Positions 35,310 to 45,171 of a DNA stretch of 64,000 nt are shown piece after piece (within the stretch, counting starts at the first letter, position 1; each line of letters begins with the position of its first letter). The notes under the pieces are model-generated. The model was not told where the DNA came from. It saw only the letters and a program-made list of their open reading frames with translations, and ran no database searches. The stretch is from Novosphingobium sediminis. GTDB taxonomy: Bacteria > Pseudomonadota > Alphaproteobacteria > Sphingomonadales > Sphingomonadaceae. The position numbers and the translations under genes are program-made. The stretch is from NCBI RefSeq assembly GCF_007991615.1, contig NZ_BJYR01000009.1, forward strand, positions 1 through 64,000, written 5' to 3'.

Positions 35310-35341
35310 AAGGCGCGAGGGGCTAAAGCTCCTCGCGCCTT
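35310..35341 (-). terminator. Terminator for metK (minus strand)
   Basis: AAGGCGCGAGG and CCTCGCGCCTT form a perfect 11-bp stem. Read on the minus strand after the metK stop, it is followed by a T-rich TTCCTTTT. It also lies just past the + strand acyl-CoA dehydrogenase stop. Confidence 0.7.
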
Positions 35342-35352
35342 CCGTATTTCAG

Positions 35353-35385
35353 GGGTCCGGGTGCAACGGCGCCCGGACCCTTTTT
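35353..35385 (+). terminator. Terminator for the acyl-CoA dehydrogenase operon
   Basis: A 12-bp stem of GGGTCCGGGTGC with GCGCCCGGACCC (one G·U) around AACG, then TTTTT. Together with the preceding hairpin it separates two convergent transcription units. Confidence 0.85.
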
Positions 35386-35388
35386 CGT

Positions 35389-36594
35389 TCAGGCAAACGC
35401 GGCCTTGAGATCGTCGACGAGGTCGAGGCGTTCCCACGGGAAGAAATCACCATCCGCCTTGCGGCCGAAGTGGCCATAGGCCGCGGTCGGCTGGTAGATC
35501 GGCTTGTTGAGGCCGAGGTGCGTGCGGATCGCGCGCGGGGTCAGGCCGCCAAGACGGGTGATTGCGAGGATCGCCTGCTCGATCTTGTCGTCACCGACAG
35601 TGCCGGTATCGTGCGTATCGACATAGAGCGACAGCGGCTCCGACACGCCGATCGCATAGGCAATCTGGATCGTGCAGCGCGTGGCGAGGCCGGCGGCGAC
35701 CACGTTCTTGGCGAGGTAGCGCGTGATGTAGGCTGCCGAGCGGTCGACCTTGGTCGGATCCTTGCCCGAGAATGCGCCGCCGCCGTGAGGGGCTGCACCG
35801 CCGTACGTATCGACGATGATCTTGCGGCCAGTGAGGCCCGCGTCGCCGTCGGGCCCGCCGATCTCGAATGAACCGGTCGGGTTGATGTAGTACTTGGTCT
35901 CGCGCAGCAGCACGGGCGGGATCACCTCGGCAACCACGCGCTTCACGTAGGCGTGAAGTTCTGCTTCCTTCTCACCCTCGTCATAGCCCGGCGCATGCTG
36001 GGTCGAGACGACCACGGCAGTTGCGGCGACGGGGAGCGAGCCCTCGTAGCGCAGCGTGACCTGGCTCTTGGCGTCGGGCTCGAGGAACGGCGCCGCGCCC
36101 GAATGGCGGTCGGCGGCCATGCGCTCGAGGATCTTGTGGCTGTAGTAGAGCGTCGCCGGCATCAGGTCGGGCGTCTCGTCGGTGGCGTAACCGAACATGA
36201 TGCCCTGATCGCCGGCGCCTTCATCCTTGTTGTCCGCCGCATCGACGCCTTGCGCAATGTGCGCGGACTGGCCGTGGAGGTTGTTCTCGAAGCGGAAGGT
36301 TTCCCAGTGGAAGCCCGCCTGCTCATACCCGATGCGCTTCACGGTGTTGCGGACGGTCGCTTCGATCTCTTCCTTGGCGCCAGGTGCCCACTCGTCGTTC
36401 TCGTAGACACCCTTGCAGCGGATTTCACCTGCCAGCACAACCAGTTGCGTCGTCGTCAGCGTCTCGCAGGCGATGCGCGCTTCGGGGTCCTTCGAGAGGA
36501 ACAGGTCCACGATCCCGTCGCTGATCTGATCGGCAACCTTGTCCGGGTGGCCTTCGGAAACGCTTTCGGACGTGAACAGGTAATCGGTGCGCAT
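35389..36594 (-). CDS. metK: S-adenosylmethionine synthetase
   Basis: A 401-aa enzyme making SAM from methionine and ATP. It has [17 protein letters not shown] near the start, [35 protein letters not shown] and [16 protein letters not shown]. It is about 15 residues longer than E. coli MetK, as usual for alphaproteobacteria. The gap to the upstream lnt gene is only 43 bases and contains a perfect palindrome, so metK likely has its own promoter and repressor rather than a riboswitch. Confidence 0.96.
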   Translation of the reverse strand: MRTDYLFTSESVSEGHPDKVADQISDGIVDLFLSKDPEARIACETLTTTQLVVLAGEIRCKGVYENDEWAPGAKEEIEATVRNTVKRIGYEQAGFHWETFRFENNLHGQSAHIAQGVDAADNKDEGAGDQGIMFGYATDETPDLMPATLYYSHKILERMAADRHSGAAPFLEPDAKSQVTLRYEGSLPVAATAVVVSTQHAPGYDEGEKEAELHAYVKRVVAEVIPPVLLRETKYYINPTGSFEIGGPDGDAGLTGRKIIVDTYGGAAPHGGGAFSGKDPTKVDRSAAYITRYLAKNVVAAGLATRCTIQIAYAIGVSEPLSLYVDTHDTGTVGDDKIEQAILAITRLGGLTPRAIRTHLGLNKPIYQPTAAYGHFGRKADGDFFPWERLDLVDDLKAAFA

Positions 36595-36612
36595 GAGGCT
36601 TTCCTGTATGAT

Positions 36613-36628
36613 ATAAAGAATTCTTTAT
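36613..36628. promoter_or_regulatory. Perfect 16-bp palindrome upstream of metK (SahR/SamR-like operator?)
   Basis: ATAAAGAATTCTTTAT is fully palindromic and AT-rich in an otherwise GC-rich region, 19 bases before the metK ATG. SAH-responsive ArsR-type regulators (SahR) of proteobacterial methionine-cycle genes bind similar AAAGA/TCTTT palindromes. I infer a repressor site for metK; the regulator is not in this window. Confidence 0.6.
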
Positions 36629-36637
36629 GTCACTTCC

Positions 36638-38206
36638 CTAGCGACCTCCGCGCCGCCTTGCAACCACGAGCGACGCGCCCAGCAGCAGGAGCGCCCAGGC
36701 GAAGGCGAGCCGGTTGCCCAGCCTGGCAAACAGGCTCGGCGCATGGGCCGGGGGCACCAACCCATCGAGACGCCCGGCGGTGAGGCGCGGGACGAACTGC
36801 TGGACAACGCCATCGGCATCGATCACTGCGCTGATTCCGGTGGTGGTGGCGCGCAGCACGGGCAGGCCTTCCTCGATCGCGCGCATGCGGGCCTGCGCAA
36901 GATGCTGAGGCGGCCCCCATGCGCCGAACCAGCCATCGTTCGAGGGATTGAAGATATAGTCTGGCCGATGTGTGCGGTCGGCTACTTCGCCGGAGAAGAT
37001 GATCTCGTAGCAGATCTGCACCCCGGCCTTGCCGTGCACGCCCATGTCGAGTGTTTGCGGACCCGGCCCCGGCAGGAAATCGAGGCTGCCCGAAACCAGC
37101 CGCGAGAGGCCCAGCGGCGCAAGCCACGCGCGCATTGGCAGATATTCGCCGTAGGGCACGAGGTGGGCCTTGGCGTAACTGCCGCGGATCGTGCCGTCAG
37201 CGCCTAGCGCTGTGACCACATTGCGCGCGGCAGTCACGTCACCGTGCTCGACGATGAGATCGGTCGCGCCGGTCAGCAGCAGGCTGCCGGGCCCGATGAC
37301 CCGCCCGATGCGTGCGCGGGCGAGGTCAGGATCCGCCGCATAGGTCGTGGCGTTGTAGAAGAACTGCGGATAGCCGGAGCGCAGATAATCGGGCAGCCCG
37401 CCCTCGGGCCACAGCACGATCCGCGGCGACCCCGGCGCGCGCGGGAGCGACAGGCGCGCAATGCCCTGGAACTGGCCTTCGTAAAGGCTCGGATCATTGA
37501 TCGTATCCTGCCCGATGTTGGGCTGGACGAGTGTGTAGGCGAGCTTACCCTCCCCGCCTCTGCCATGCCACGGCAGGAGAATGAGCGCGACGGGGAGCGC
37601 TGCCGTCATCGCCGCCGCGTGCAATCGGCCTGCCCGTGCCGTGTGCCAAGCCAGCAGCCACAAACCGGCGAGCAGCACCACGATGCCTGAGAGCGCGTAG
37701 GTGCCTGTCCACGCCGCGATGGCGGCAAGGCCTGGTCTGCCGAAACCGCCAAGCGCGACCATCGCGAGCGGGTTCCACGCAAAGCCGGTAAACAACGTGG
37801 CGCGCAGATATTCCGTGACGATCCATAAGCCGGCAAAGGCCGGGAGCAACGCCGCCCTGAAGCGCCGCGCCAGCCACGCCGCCAGGAATGCGGCCAGCGC
37901 GGGATAGATCGCGAGGTATATGGCCAGCAGCACCACCGCGATCCACCCCAGCCAGGCGGGCATCGCCGCTTGATAGGTGAACGCCGTCGCGATCCAGTTG
38001 TTGCCAAGCGTGAACAAGCCGAGGCCGAACAGCCAGCCCGCCAGCGCGGCGCGGCGCGGTGATCTGGCCTGCTCGATCCTGACGATCAGGAAGGCCAGCG
38101 CAGCCAACGTCAACGGCCACAGCCCCAGTGGCTGGAAACCCGTCGCCGCCAGCGCGCCCGCGCCAATCAGCGCGAGCGGCATCAAGCGGTTTGCCGTTTT
38201 CTCCAC
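36638..38206 (-). CDS. lnt: Apolipoprotein N-acyltransferase
   Basis: A 522-aa inner-membrane protein with about seven helices and a periplasmic nitrilase-like domain. The catalytic triad is visible: Glu268 in LWPEGGLP, Lys346 in YAKAHLVPYGEYLP and Cys399 in ICYEIIF. It adds the third acyl chain to lipoproteins, such as the several encoded in this window. Upstream is DUF4167 after a 36-base gap; downstream is metK. Confidence 0.95.
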   Translation of the reverse strand: MEKTANRLMPLALIGAGALAATGFQPLGLWPLTLAALAFLIVRIEQARSPRRAALAGWLFGLGLFTLGNNWIATAFTYQAAMPAWLGWIAVVLLAIYLAIYPALAAFLAAWLARRFRAALLPAFAGLWIVTEYLRATLFTGFAWNPLAMVALGGFGRPGLAAIAAWTGTYALSGIVVLLAGLWLLAWHTARAGRLHAAAMTAALPVALILLPWHGRGGEGKLAYTLVQPNIGQDTINDPSLYEGQFQGIARLSLPRAPGSPRIVLWPEGGLPDYLRSGYPQFFYNATTYAADPDLARARIGRVIGPGSLLLTGATDLIVEHGDVTAARNVVTALGADGTIRGSYAKAHLVPYGEYLPMRAWLAPLGLSRLVSGSLDFLPGPGPQTLDMGVHGKAGVQICYEIIFSGEVADRTHRPDYIFNPSNDGWFGAWGPPQHLAQARMRAIEEGLPVLRATTTGISAVIDADGVVQQFVPRLTAGRLDGLVPPAHAPSLFARLGNRLAFAWALLLLGASLVVARRRGGR

Positions 38207-38242
38207 GCGGCAGCCTCGTTCAGGCGCTGCGATTGGCCGCGA

Positions 38243-39151
38243 TCAGCCTTCCGCCGCTTCCGGCAGCGGGTTCTTGCGCGGGCGGCCGCGGCGCTTGGGC
38301 GCCGGAGCCCCAGCGTCGGCTGCTTCGGCAGGCGCTGCGGTTGCTGGAGTTTCCTCCACCACTTCCGGTTCAGGCGCGGCGCGCACGCCGATGGCGGGCG
38401 GCAGGCTCATCGGATCAAGCGCGGCGACAGGAGCCTCTTCGGCCTCGCGGCGCGGACGACGCTCGGTGCGCGGACGCAATCCGCGCTGCGCCCGGCTATC
38501 GCGGACGAACGGATTCTCGCCGGTATCGCCGATCGGCTCGCCCTCGTCGGCGCGGACCATGGCCTCTGCCACGGGTGCCGCCTCGAAACGAGGGCGCTGG
38601 TTCTCACGCGGCTCACGGTTTTCGCGGTTCTCGCGCGGTTCGCGCTGCTCACGCGGTTCGCGGTATTCGCGGGGCTCCCGATTGTCGCGGGGCTCACGGT
38701 TCTCGCGCGGCTCGCGCCCTTCGCGCTGCTGGTTCTCACGCGGTTCGCGGCTCTCCTCCCGGCGGCCCTCTTCCCGGCGGCCCTCTTCCCGACGGCTCTG
38801 GGGGCGGTCGAAGGCGGGGAAATCGCTTTCCATCGAGAAGTCGGTGCCGTCGTCTTCACCTTCGCCCTCGTTCCAGCGCTCGCCATTGGGGCGCTGGCGC
38901 TGTTCGTCGACCCGCGTGCGGCTGTCGGCGATGACGCGGAAGTAGTGATCCGCAAACTGCAGATAGTATTCGGCCTGGACACGATCGCCATTCAGGTGCG
39001 CGTCCTGCGCCAGCTTACGATACTTTTCGAGCATCTGGGGGGCATTGCCCCGCGCGCGGCTGTCGATCCGGTTAAGCTGCTGGCCGCCACCCTGCGGGCG
39101 GTTGTTGTTCCCGCGACCGCGCCGGCGGTTGTTCCCACGATTGTTGTTCAA
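38243..39151 (-). CDS. DUF4167 RNA-binding-like basic protein with charged repeats
   Basis: About 302 aa. The N-terminal DUF4167 module (about residues 1-75) is Asn/Arg/Gly-rich, followed by QMLEKYRKLAQDAHLNGDRVQAEYYLQFADHYFRV. The middle (about 110-240) is a run of short Arg/Glu/Pro repeats (REPREN, REPRDN, REPREY), and the tail ends KRRGRPRKNP, an AT-hook-like motif. No ATG suits the start. TTG at 39151 has AGGAAA nine bases upstream; a GTG at 39160 is adjacent to it. It looks like an RNA- or nucleoid-associated protein; the function is unproven. Confidence 0.8.
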   Translation of the reverse strand: MNNNRGNNRRRGRGNNNRPQGGGQQLNRIDSRARGNAPQMLEKYRKLAQDAHLNGDRVQAEYYLQFADHYFRVIADSRTRVDEQRQRPNGERWNEGEGEDDGTDFSMESDFPAFDRPQSRREEGRREEGRREESREPRENQQREGREPRENREPRDNREPREYREPREQREPRENRENREPRENQRPRFEAAPVAEAMVRADEGEPIGDTGENPFVRDSRAQRGLRPRTERRPRREAEEAPVAALDPMSLPPAIGVRAAPEPEVVEETPATAAPAEAADAGAPAPKRRGRPRKNPLPEAAEG

Positions 39152-39436
39152 GTCAGGCACTTTCCTGTTTTGGTGCAACCTTGACCCCGTTCGTTTCAAC
39201 GTGGGCCTGACGTGGCGCAACTCCTGGGTCCAGACTGCATGACCCCGCTGCCGCGCATCCTCCACCACGAATGCTGCCATTCGCGGTGTCCAGCATCTGC
39301 GCGCTGCCAGCCTGCCTTGCCGGCGATCGATGCAAATGGTGGAGTAAGCCGGGACGGGAAGCCTTCATCCGTCGCCCTGCCTGCGGCCCTGATTAGTGAC
39401 GCACCGCCGCCTTGCCAAGCGAAATGTTTACCCAAA

Positions 39437-40267
39437 TCACGCCATTTCGACGCAGCGAGGCCTTCCGGCGAGGTCAAAGTGGACCTTGGCGGCAAGTCCG
39501 GCATCCCGTGCGAGTGCCGAGACCGCATCGCCCTGCGCCGCGCCGATCTCGACCAGAGCGGTGCCGCCGGGGGCCAACAGGCCGGGCATGGCCGGGATCA
39601 GCAGGCGGTAATCGTCGAGGCCATCGGGTCCGGCGAAGAGCGCCTCGGCGGGCTCATGCGCGCGCACCGAAGGGGCCAGATCGGCGTCCGTTTCCACATA
39701 GGGCGGATTGGCGAGGATCAGGTCGAACCGGCCAAGCGCTTCCGTCCACCCGGGCCGGGTCCAGTCGCCAGCGATGATCCGGGCACGCGCCGCGAGGCCA
39801 TTTGCGTTCGCGTTGCGGGTGGCGACTTCCCGCGCCGAGTCCGAACGCTCGAGGCCTATCCCCTCCGCTTCGGGCCACAGCGAAAGCGCCGCGATCAGCA
39901 GCGCGCCCGAACCGGTGCCGAGGTCGAGAATGCGCGCCGGTGGCCGGCCGTCGCGGGCTATCCGGGCTGCTTCGATCACCGTTTCGCTATCCCCGCGCGG
40001 GATCAGCACGGCTGGACTGACGACGAGATCGAGGCCGTAGAACGGCTGCGTGCCGAGAATGTAGGCAACCGGTTCGTGGTTCAGCCGCCGCTGCAGCAAG
40101 GCTTCAAACGGTGCCGGCACCTCGCCCTCGACCCGGCCCAGCAGAACGTCCGTCCGCGTGACGCCCAGCGCATGGGCCATCAGCAGTTCGGCATCGAGCC
40201 GCGCGGTGTCGCTGGTGGCGGAGAGCCGTTCCGCCGCCTCGCGCAGCGCGGCGCGGATGTCAGGCAT
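39437..40267 (-). CDS. prmC: Peptide chain release factor N5-glutamine methyltransferase
   Basis: A 276-aa SAM methyltransferase: an N-terminal helical domain for RF binding (RLDAELLMAHALG), the SAM motif RILDLGTGSGALLIAAL and the catalytic NPPYV. It methylates the Gln of the GGQ motif in RF1, encoded directly upstream after a five-base gap. The 285-base gap downstream, to the DUF4167 start, shows no further gene. Confidence 0.95.
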   Translation of the reverse strand: MPDIRAALREAAERLSATSDTARLDAELLMAHALGVTRTDVLLGRVEGEVPAPFEALLQRRLNHEPVAYILGTQPFYGLDLVVSPAVLIPRGDSETVIEAARIARDGRPPARILDLGTGSGALLIAALSLWPEAEGIGLERSDSAREVATRNANANGLAARARIIAGDWTRPGWTEALGRFDLILANPPYVETDADLAPSVRAHEPAEALFAGPDGLDDYRLLIPAMPGLLAPGGTALVEIGAAQGDAVSALARDAGLAAKVHFDLAGRPRCVEMA

Positions 40268-40272
40268 CCGTT

Positions 40273-41343
40273 TCAGGCATCAAGCGCGGCGAGGCGCTTG
40301 ACTTGATCTTCGGCAGCGAGCGCGTCGATCAGTTCGCCAAGGCCGGGGCCTTCGAGGATTTCGGGCAGGCGGTGCAGGGTCAGATTGATGCGGTGGTCGG
40401 TCACGCGGCCTTGCGGGAAATTGTAGGTGCGGATGCGTTCCGAGCGGTCGCCCGAGCCGACCATTGCCTTGCGCGCCTCAGCCTCCGCGCCCTGCGCTTC
40501 GTCGCGCATCTTCTCGTAAAGCCGCGCGCGCAGGACCTGCATCGCCTTGGCCTTGTTCTTGTGCTGGCTGCGCTCGTCCTGGCAGGTGACGACGATCCCG
40601 GAGGGCAGGTGCGTGATCCGCACCGCCGAATCCGTGGTGTTCACATGCTGGCCGCCCGCACCCGATGCGCGGTAGATATCGATCTTGAGGTCCTTGTCCT
40701 CGATCGCGACATCGACTTCATCCGGCTCTGGCAGCACGGCGACTGTGGCGGCGCTGGTGTGGATGCGCCCGCCGCTTTCGGTGACGGGCACGCGCTGCAC
40801 GCGGTGGACGCCGCTTTCGTACTTGAGCCTAGCGAACACGCCTTGGCCCGCGACGTTGGCGACGACTTCCTTGAAGCCCCCGATCTCGTTCGCGTTGGCC
40901 GAGACCATCTCGACCCGCCAGCCCTGTTCGGCGGCGAAGCGCTCATACATCCGGTAGAGGTCTGCAGCGAACAGCGCGGCCTCGTCGCCGCCAGTACCGG
41001 CGCGGATTTCGAGCATGGCCGGACGGCTGTCGGCGGAATCGCGCGGCAGCATGGCGATGGCGAGCATGCGTTCGGCTTCGGGCAGTTCGCCGCGGAGGTG
41101 GGCGATTTCCTCCTCCGCCAGCGCGCGCATCTCGGGATCAGGATCGCTGCTGGCAGAAAGTGCCGCCAACTCGCTCCGCATCGTGCTGACATGCGCAGCA
41201 GCGCGGGCGACCGGTTCAAGCTCGGCGTAATCGCGGCTCGCGGCCACAAACGCCGGGCCTTCAAGCGTGCCCGAGGCGAGCCGCGCTTCGAGTTCGGCGA
41301 AGCGGGCGGCGATCTGGGCAAGGCGCTGGTCGCTTACTGACAC
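40273..41343 (-). CDS. prfA: Peptide chain release factor 1
   Basis: A 356-aa class I release factor. It has the [14 protein letters not shown] catalytic loop, the PVT anticodon-like tripeptide (RVPVTESGG) that reads UAA/UAG, and [15 protein letters not shown]. It is first in a unit with prmC. The upstream GIY-YIG element separates it from hisS, which would otherwise be its upstream neighbour. Confidence 0.96.
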   Translation of the reverse strand: MSVSDQRLAQIAARFAELEARLASGTLEGPAFVAASRDYAELEPVARAAAHVSTMRSELAALSASSDPDPEMRALAEEEIAHLRGELPEAERMLAIAMLPRDSADSRPAMLEIRAGTGGDEAALFAADLYRMYERFAAEQGWRVEMVSANANEIGGFKEVVANVAGQGVFARLKYESGVHRVQRVPVTESGGRIHTSAATVAVLPEPDEVDVAIEDKDLKIDIYRASGAGGQHVNTTDSAVRITHLPSGIVVTCQDERSQHKNKAKAMQVLRARLYEKMRDEAQGAEAEARKAMVGSGDRSERIRTYNFPQGRVTDHRINLTLHRLPEILEGPGLGELIDALAAEDQVKRLAALDA

Positions 41344-41363
41344 GGCGCCCCCCCAAACACCCT

Positions 41364-41392
41364 GTCATGCTGAACTTGTTTCAGCATCCATC
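41364..41392 (+). repeat. REP-like palindrome (left end, TG/CA variant)
   Basis: It contains a stem ATGCTGAA/TTCAGCAT around CTTGT. The core CTGAACTTGTTTCAG is shared, inverted, with the copy at 41736-41764. The bases that differ between the copies (TG/CA here, CC/GG there) change in pairs, so the stem is kept. Confidence 0.8.
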
Positions 41393-41411
41393 GTGCTTCA
41401 TGCCCTGCGCC

Positions 41412-41747
41412 ATGCCGACCGAGAAGAACCCTTGCGTCTATATCCTCGCCAGCGGGCACTACGGCACGACCTACATCGGCGTCACCTCCAACCTCATGAA
41501 GCGGCTCGGCCAGCACTGGCAAGGCGTGACGCGCGGCTTCACCTCGCGCTACGCCGTGTACCGGCTCGTCCATTTCGAGATGTTCGGCGATATGGAACGC
41601 GCGATTTCCCGCGAGAAACAGCTCAAGAACTGGCGCCGAGAGTGGAAGATCAATCTGATCAACGGCGTGAACCCGGAGTGGCGCGACCTTGCGGTGGGGC
41701 TTGGCTTTCCACCCCTCGCTCCGCGCGTGCGGAGAGATGGACCCTGA
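41412..41747 (+). CDS. GIY-YIG nuclease
   Basis: About 111 aa. A single GIY-YIG domain has the VYI (residues 9-11) and YIG (21-23) signature strands, Arg31 in LMKRLGQH and catalytic Glu69 in SREKQLKNWRREWK. No DNA-binding domain is attached. The family cuts DNA in homing, repair or mobile elements; this small form belongs to the UPF0213/YhbQ-like group. The ATG at 41412 starts the domain; in-frame ATGs at 41400 and 41367 exist, the latter inside the left repeat. The stop at 41745-41747 falls within the right repeat, so the whole gene spans the interval between the two palindromes. Confidence 0.88.
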   Translation: MPTEKNPCVYILASGHYGTTYIGVTSNLMKRLGQHWQGVTRGFTSRYAVYRLVHFEMFGDMERAISREKQLKNWRREWKINLINGVNPEWRDLAVGLGFPPLAPRVRRDGP

Positions 41748-41764
41748 AACAAGTTCAGGGTGAC
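41736..41764 (-). repeat. REP-like palindrome (right end, CC/GG variant)
   Basis: Inverted partner of 41364-41392. Stem ACCCTGAA/TTCAGGGT around ACAAG. It contains the GIY-YIG stop codon and lies just downstream of the hisS start-distal end. Confidence 0.8.
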
Positions 41765-41788
41765 GTACTAAAAGGACAAAGGCTGTGC

Positions 41789-43057
41789 TCACACGATAAC
41801 TCGAACGTTCGAAAACAGATCTACTGCTTCGACCTCGCGCGCAAAGCCTTCGTCAAGAACGGCCAGCTTCTGGGTCTTGTCCCCATCCCGCAGGTCCAAG
41901 GTGATCAGCACGGCAGCCCCTGCTTTGCGCGCGCGGTCATAGCGCTTGCGAGGACTGCCCGAGACGTAAGCCTCAGCCGAAAAACCAGAGCGCCGATAAT
42001 GTGCAACCAACGCAGCCGCTTCGATCTCCCGCTCGGCATGTTCTGCGACCACGATGACGTCTGCCTTCGCCTCGCCCTTATCGCCAACCAGCATCGCCAG
42101 CCGCTCGATCCCGGCGGCCCAGCCGACAGCCGGCGTGTGCGGCCCGCCCAGTGCCTCGATCAGCCCGTCATAACGCCCGCCGCCCAGCACGGTGCCCTGT
42201 GCGCCGAGCCGGTCGGTCACGAACTCGAACGCGGTGTGGCGGTAGTAGTCGAGGCCGCGCACCAGCGCCGGGGCGCGGGTCCAGGCGACGCCCACCGCAT
42301 CCAGCCCGCCGGTGACCTTGGCGAAGAAGTCCTGCGCTTCGGCCGAAAGGAATGCGTCGATCATCGGCGCTTCCGCGGTGAACACCTTGTCGCGCGGGTC
42401 CTTGCTGTCGAGGATGCGCAGCGGGTTCTTTTCGAGGCGCTCCTGCGAGTCCTCTGAAAGCTCGCCCTTCACGGCACGAAAGTAGTCGATCAGTGCGGCG
42501 CGCCATGCTTCGCGGCTGGGGGCATCGCCGAGCGTGTTGAGTTGGAGCGTGACGCCGTCCGCAATGCCGAGTTCCTTGAGGATCTGGTCGGCCATCACCA
42601 GCAGTTCGACATCCGCCTGCGGCTCGCCCGCGCCGATGATTTCGGCGTCGATCTGATGGAACTGGCGGTAGCGGCCCTTCTGCGGGCGCTCATAGCGGAA
42701 GAGCGGCCCGTGGGTGGCGAGCTTCAAGGGCGCGTGCTGCTGCCAGCCGTTCGTCAGATAGGCGCGCGCGATGCCGGCGGTGAATTCGGGGCGGAGCGTC
42801 AGCGATTCGCCGCCGCGATCCTCGAAGCTGTACATTTCCTTGGAAACGACGTCGGTCGTCTCGCCCAGACTGCGGCTGAACACGGCGGTCTTTTCGAACA
42901 CCGGCATTTCGGCGCGGCGGAAGCGGTAGAGCCGGCGCACGCGCTCGAAGGTCTCCACCACGAAGGCGAAGGCCTCGGCATCGGGGCCGAAGATATCCTG
43001 CGTGCCGCGGATGGCCTGCGGAGTCGTGGGGGCGGGCTTGTTCTTGTCGCTGCTCAT
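41789..43057 (-). CDS. hisS: Histidyl-tRNA synthetase
   Basis: A 422-aa class II synthetase: TRGTQDI-type start ([16 protein letters not shown]), motif 2 [16 protein letters not shown], the histidine-specific [14 protein letters not shown] and motif 3 [14 protein letters not shown], then the C-terminal anticodon-binding domain. It charges tRNA-His. The ATG at 43057 begins the conserved part; a longer upstream frame is not supported. Confidence 0.96.
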   Translation of the reverse strand: MSSDKNKPAPTTPQAIRGTQDIFGPDAEAFAFVVETFERVRRLYRFRRAEMPVFEKTAVFSRSLGETTDVVSKEMYSFEDRGGESLTLRPEFTAGIARAYLTNGWQQHAPLKLATHGPLFRYERPQKGRYRQFHQIDAEIIGAGEPQADVELLVMADQILKELGIADGVTLQLNTLGDAPSREAWRAALIDYFRAVKGELSEDSQERLEKNPLRILDSKDPRDKVFTAEAPMIDAFLSAEAQDFFAKVTGGLDAVGVAWTRAPALVRGLDYYRHTAFEFVTDRLGAQGTVLGGGRYDGLIEALGGPHTPAVGWAAGIERLAMLVGDKGEAKADVIVVAEHAEREIEAAALVAHYRRSGFSAEAYVSGSPRKRYDRARKAGAAVLITLDLRDGDKTQKLAVLDEGFAREVEAVDLFSNVRVIV

Positions 43058-43175
43058 GATTGCCCGCGCGATTAGCGGGAATGTCGGCGCGGGGAAAGGG
43101 TCTGCACCTTTGCACGCCCAGAGGCCGGAGAGGTGGTCGGTTGCAGTCGCGAACGCTTCACGCCATGAAGCACCG

Positions 43176-45170
43176 ATGATCACTCCCAAGAAGCGCCCGA
43201 TGCGCCCCGTCGCCCTGCTGACTTTCGCCGCAACCCTGCTTGCCACTGCCAGCCCGCTCTGGGCGCAGGTTCAGCCGCCGTCCAACAGCCGCCCGATGGC
43301 GGTGCCGATCGCGCAGACCATCCCCGATCCGCAAGATACGCCCTGGCCCGGCACGATCCAGCTGGCGATCGATGCCAGCGACACCACCACCGGCGCCTAC
43401 CGGGTGACCGAGACGATCCCGCTGCCTGCGGGGCTTTCCAAGGTAACGCTGCTCTATCCGCGCTGGCTGCCCGGCAACCACGGCCCCGACGGCCCGCTCG
43501 CCGAACTCGTCGACGTGCGCTTCTTCGTGAATGGCCAGCCGCTGACCTGGACGCGCGATCCGGTCGACGTGAATGCTTTCCATGTCGACCTCCCCGCCGG
43601 TGCGAGTGAGGTGACGGCGAAGTTCATCCACACCTCGCCGCTGCGCGAAAGCGAGGGGCGCATCACGATGACGCGCGAGATGCTCAACCTGCAGTGGGAG
43701 AAGATGAGTCTCTATCCTGCGGGGCATTACGTGCGGCAGATCAAGGTGAAGCCCACAGTCACCGTCCCGACAAACTGGCAGGTGTTCACCGCGCTCGATG
43801 GCAAGTCCGCCAGCGGCAATGTCGTGACCTGGAGCGAGACCGACTACGAGACGCTGGTCGATTCGCCGATCTTTGCGGGCCTCTATGCAGATCGCCACGA
43901 TCTCGGAAAGGGCGTCTACCTCGATATCGTGGCGGACAAGCCCGAGCTCCTGAAGATCGCGCCCGAGAACCTTGCGACCTATCGCAGCCTCGTGGATGAG
44001 GCGCTGCTGGCCTATGGGTCGAAGCACTTCGATCACTACGACCTGCTGCTCGCGCTGACCGACCGGATGGGCGGCATCGGCCTCGAGCACCATCGTTCGA
44101 GCGAGAACCAGTACGAGCCGCGCACGCTGGTGGACTGGGCTGCGGGCGATTGGGACCGCAATGTGATCGCGCACGAGTTCTCGCATTCCTGGGATGGCAA
44201 GTTCCGCCGCCCGGCCAAGCTGTGGACGCCGGACTACCGCGTGCCGATGCAGGACAACCTGCTGTGGGTCTACGAAGGGCAGAACCAGTTCTGGGGCCTT
44301 GTCCTCGCCGCGCGCTCGGGCACGCAGAGCAAGGATCAGGTGCTGGGCCAGTTCGCCAACTATGCCGGTTCGTTCACCCAGTATCCGGGGCGCGAATGGC
44401 GTTCGGTCGAGGATACCACGCACGATCCGATCATCGCCAACCGCAAGCCCAAGCCGTTCTCCTCGCTCGCGCGGAACGAGGAATACTACACCGAAGGCGC
44501 GCTGATCTGGCTCGAGGCGGAAGCGATCATCCGCGAGGGCACCGGCGGCAAGAAGGGCATGGACGACTTCGCCAAGGCCTTCTTCGGCGTGAAGGACGGC
44601 GATTGGGGCGTGCTGACCTATGACCTGCCTGACGTGATCCAGACGCTCAACGCCGTCTATCCCTATGATTGGGCCGGCTTCATCAAGACCCGCATCCAGA
44701 CCCCGGGCCAGCCCTCGCCGCTCGGCGGGATCGAGCGCGGCGGCTACAAACTGGCGTGGAAGGAAGAGCCCAATCCGTATGACAAGGCGCGCATGGCGGC
44801 GGCGAAGTACATCTCGCTCAACCATTCGATCGGCCTTGCCATCGACAATGACGGCAAGATCACCGGCAGCCGCTGGGACAGCCCGGCGTTCAAGGCAGGG
44901 CTGGTGACGGGGATGCAGGTCATCTCGGTCAACGGAAAGACCTACGATCAGGAGGCGATCAAGGCCGCGATCACCGCCGCCAAGGGCACGAACGCGCCGA
45001 TCGACCTCATCGTGAAGCGCGACGACGTGGTCCGTCCGATCCGGATCGAGTATCACGACGGTCTGCGCTGGCCCTGGCTGGAGCGCGCTGCTCCGGGCAC
45101 GGCGCCCACCGGGCTCGACAAGCTGCTGGCGCCGCGCGCTCCGGCACTCAAGAAGCCGGCTGCGAAGTAA
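43176..45170 (+). CDS. M61-family peptidase (glycyl aminopeptidase-like) with PDZ domain
   Basis: A 664-aa exported zinc peptidase (signal peptide [23 protein letters not shown]). It has an N-terminal beta domain, the zinc-binding [14 protein letters not shown], a downstream catalytic helix containing YEGQNQFWG, and a C-terminal PDZ-like region ([27 protein letters not shown] residues near 580-650). M61 enzymes release Gly/Ala from peptides in the periplasm. The ATG at 43176 gives an N-terminal extension before the signal; ATG 43200 is an alternative. Confidence 0.9.
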   Translation: MITPKKRPMRPVALLTFAATLLATASPLWAQVQPPSNSRPMAVPIAQTIPDPQDTPWPGTIQLAIDASDTTTGAYRVTETIPLPAGLSKVTLLYPRWLPGNHGPDGPLAELVDVRFFVNGQPLTWTRDPVDVNAFHVDLPAGASEVTAKFIHTSPLRESEGRITMTREMLNLQWEKMSLYPAGHYVRQIKVKPTVTVPTNWQVFTALDGKSASGNVVTWSETDYETLVDSPIFAGLYADRHDLGKGVYLDIVADKPELLKIAPENLATYRSLVDEALLAYGSKHFDHYDLLLALTDRMGGIGLEHHRSSENQYEPRTLVDWAAGDWDRNVIAHEFSHSWDGKFRRPAKLWTPDYRVPMQDNLLWVYEGQNQFWGLVLAARSGTQSKDQVLGQFANYAGSFTQYPGREWRSVEDTTHDPIIANRKPKPFSSLARNEEYYTEGALIWLEAEAIIREGTGGKKGMDDFAKAFFGVKDGDWGVLTYDLPDVIQTLNAVYPYDWAGFIKTRIQTPGQPSPLGGIERGGYKLAWKEEPNPYDKARMAAAKYISLNHSIGLAIDNDGKITGSRWDSPAFKAGLVTGMQVISVNGKTYDQEAIKAAITAAKGTNAPIDLIVKRDDVVRPIRIEYHDGLRWPWLERAAPGTAPTGLDKLLAPRAPALKKPAAK

Positions 45171-45171
45171 G

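Larger units (their letters stand above)
41364..41764. mobile_element. REP-bounded unit carrying a GIY-YIG nuclease gene
   Basis: A 401-bp unit bounded by two 29-base inverted, individually palindromic repeats (41364-41392 and 41736-41764) and filled by one GIY-YIG reading frame. It lies between hisS and prfA, both on the minus strand. The gene's stop codon is inside the right repeat. The unit looks like an inserted or expanded repeat doublet whose cargo is a nuclease. I found no target-site duplication. Confidence 0.6.

Noticed and set aside
36595..36637. A SAM riboswitch before metK
   Set aside because: The gap is 43 bases, too short for SAM-I, SAM-II or SAM/SAH aptamers; it holds a protein-type palindrome instead.
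38590..38790. Regular short repeats resembling a CRISPR array
   Set aside because: They are in-frame hexapeptide-coding repeats (REPREN type) inside the DUF4167 gene, without spacers or cas genes.
39161..39436. A small gene between DUF4167 and prmC
   Set aside because: Only short, low-quality frames on either strand and no ribosome site; I see nothing definable here.
41334..41792. A minus-strand protein across the GIY-YIG region
   Set aside because: It begins and ends within the REP repeats and gives the HPELVSGS-type translation typical of such repeats, with no family match.
43158..45056. Long minus-strand frame across the M61 peptidase
   Set aside because: Antisense to a gene with an intact HEFSH motif; no recognisable sequence.
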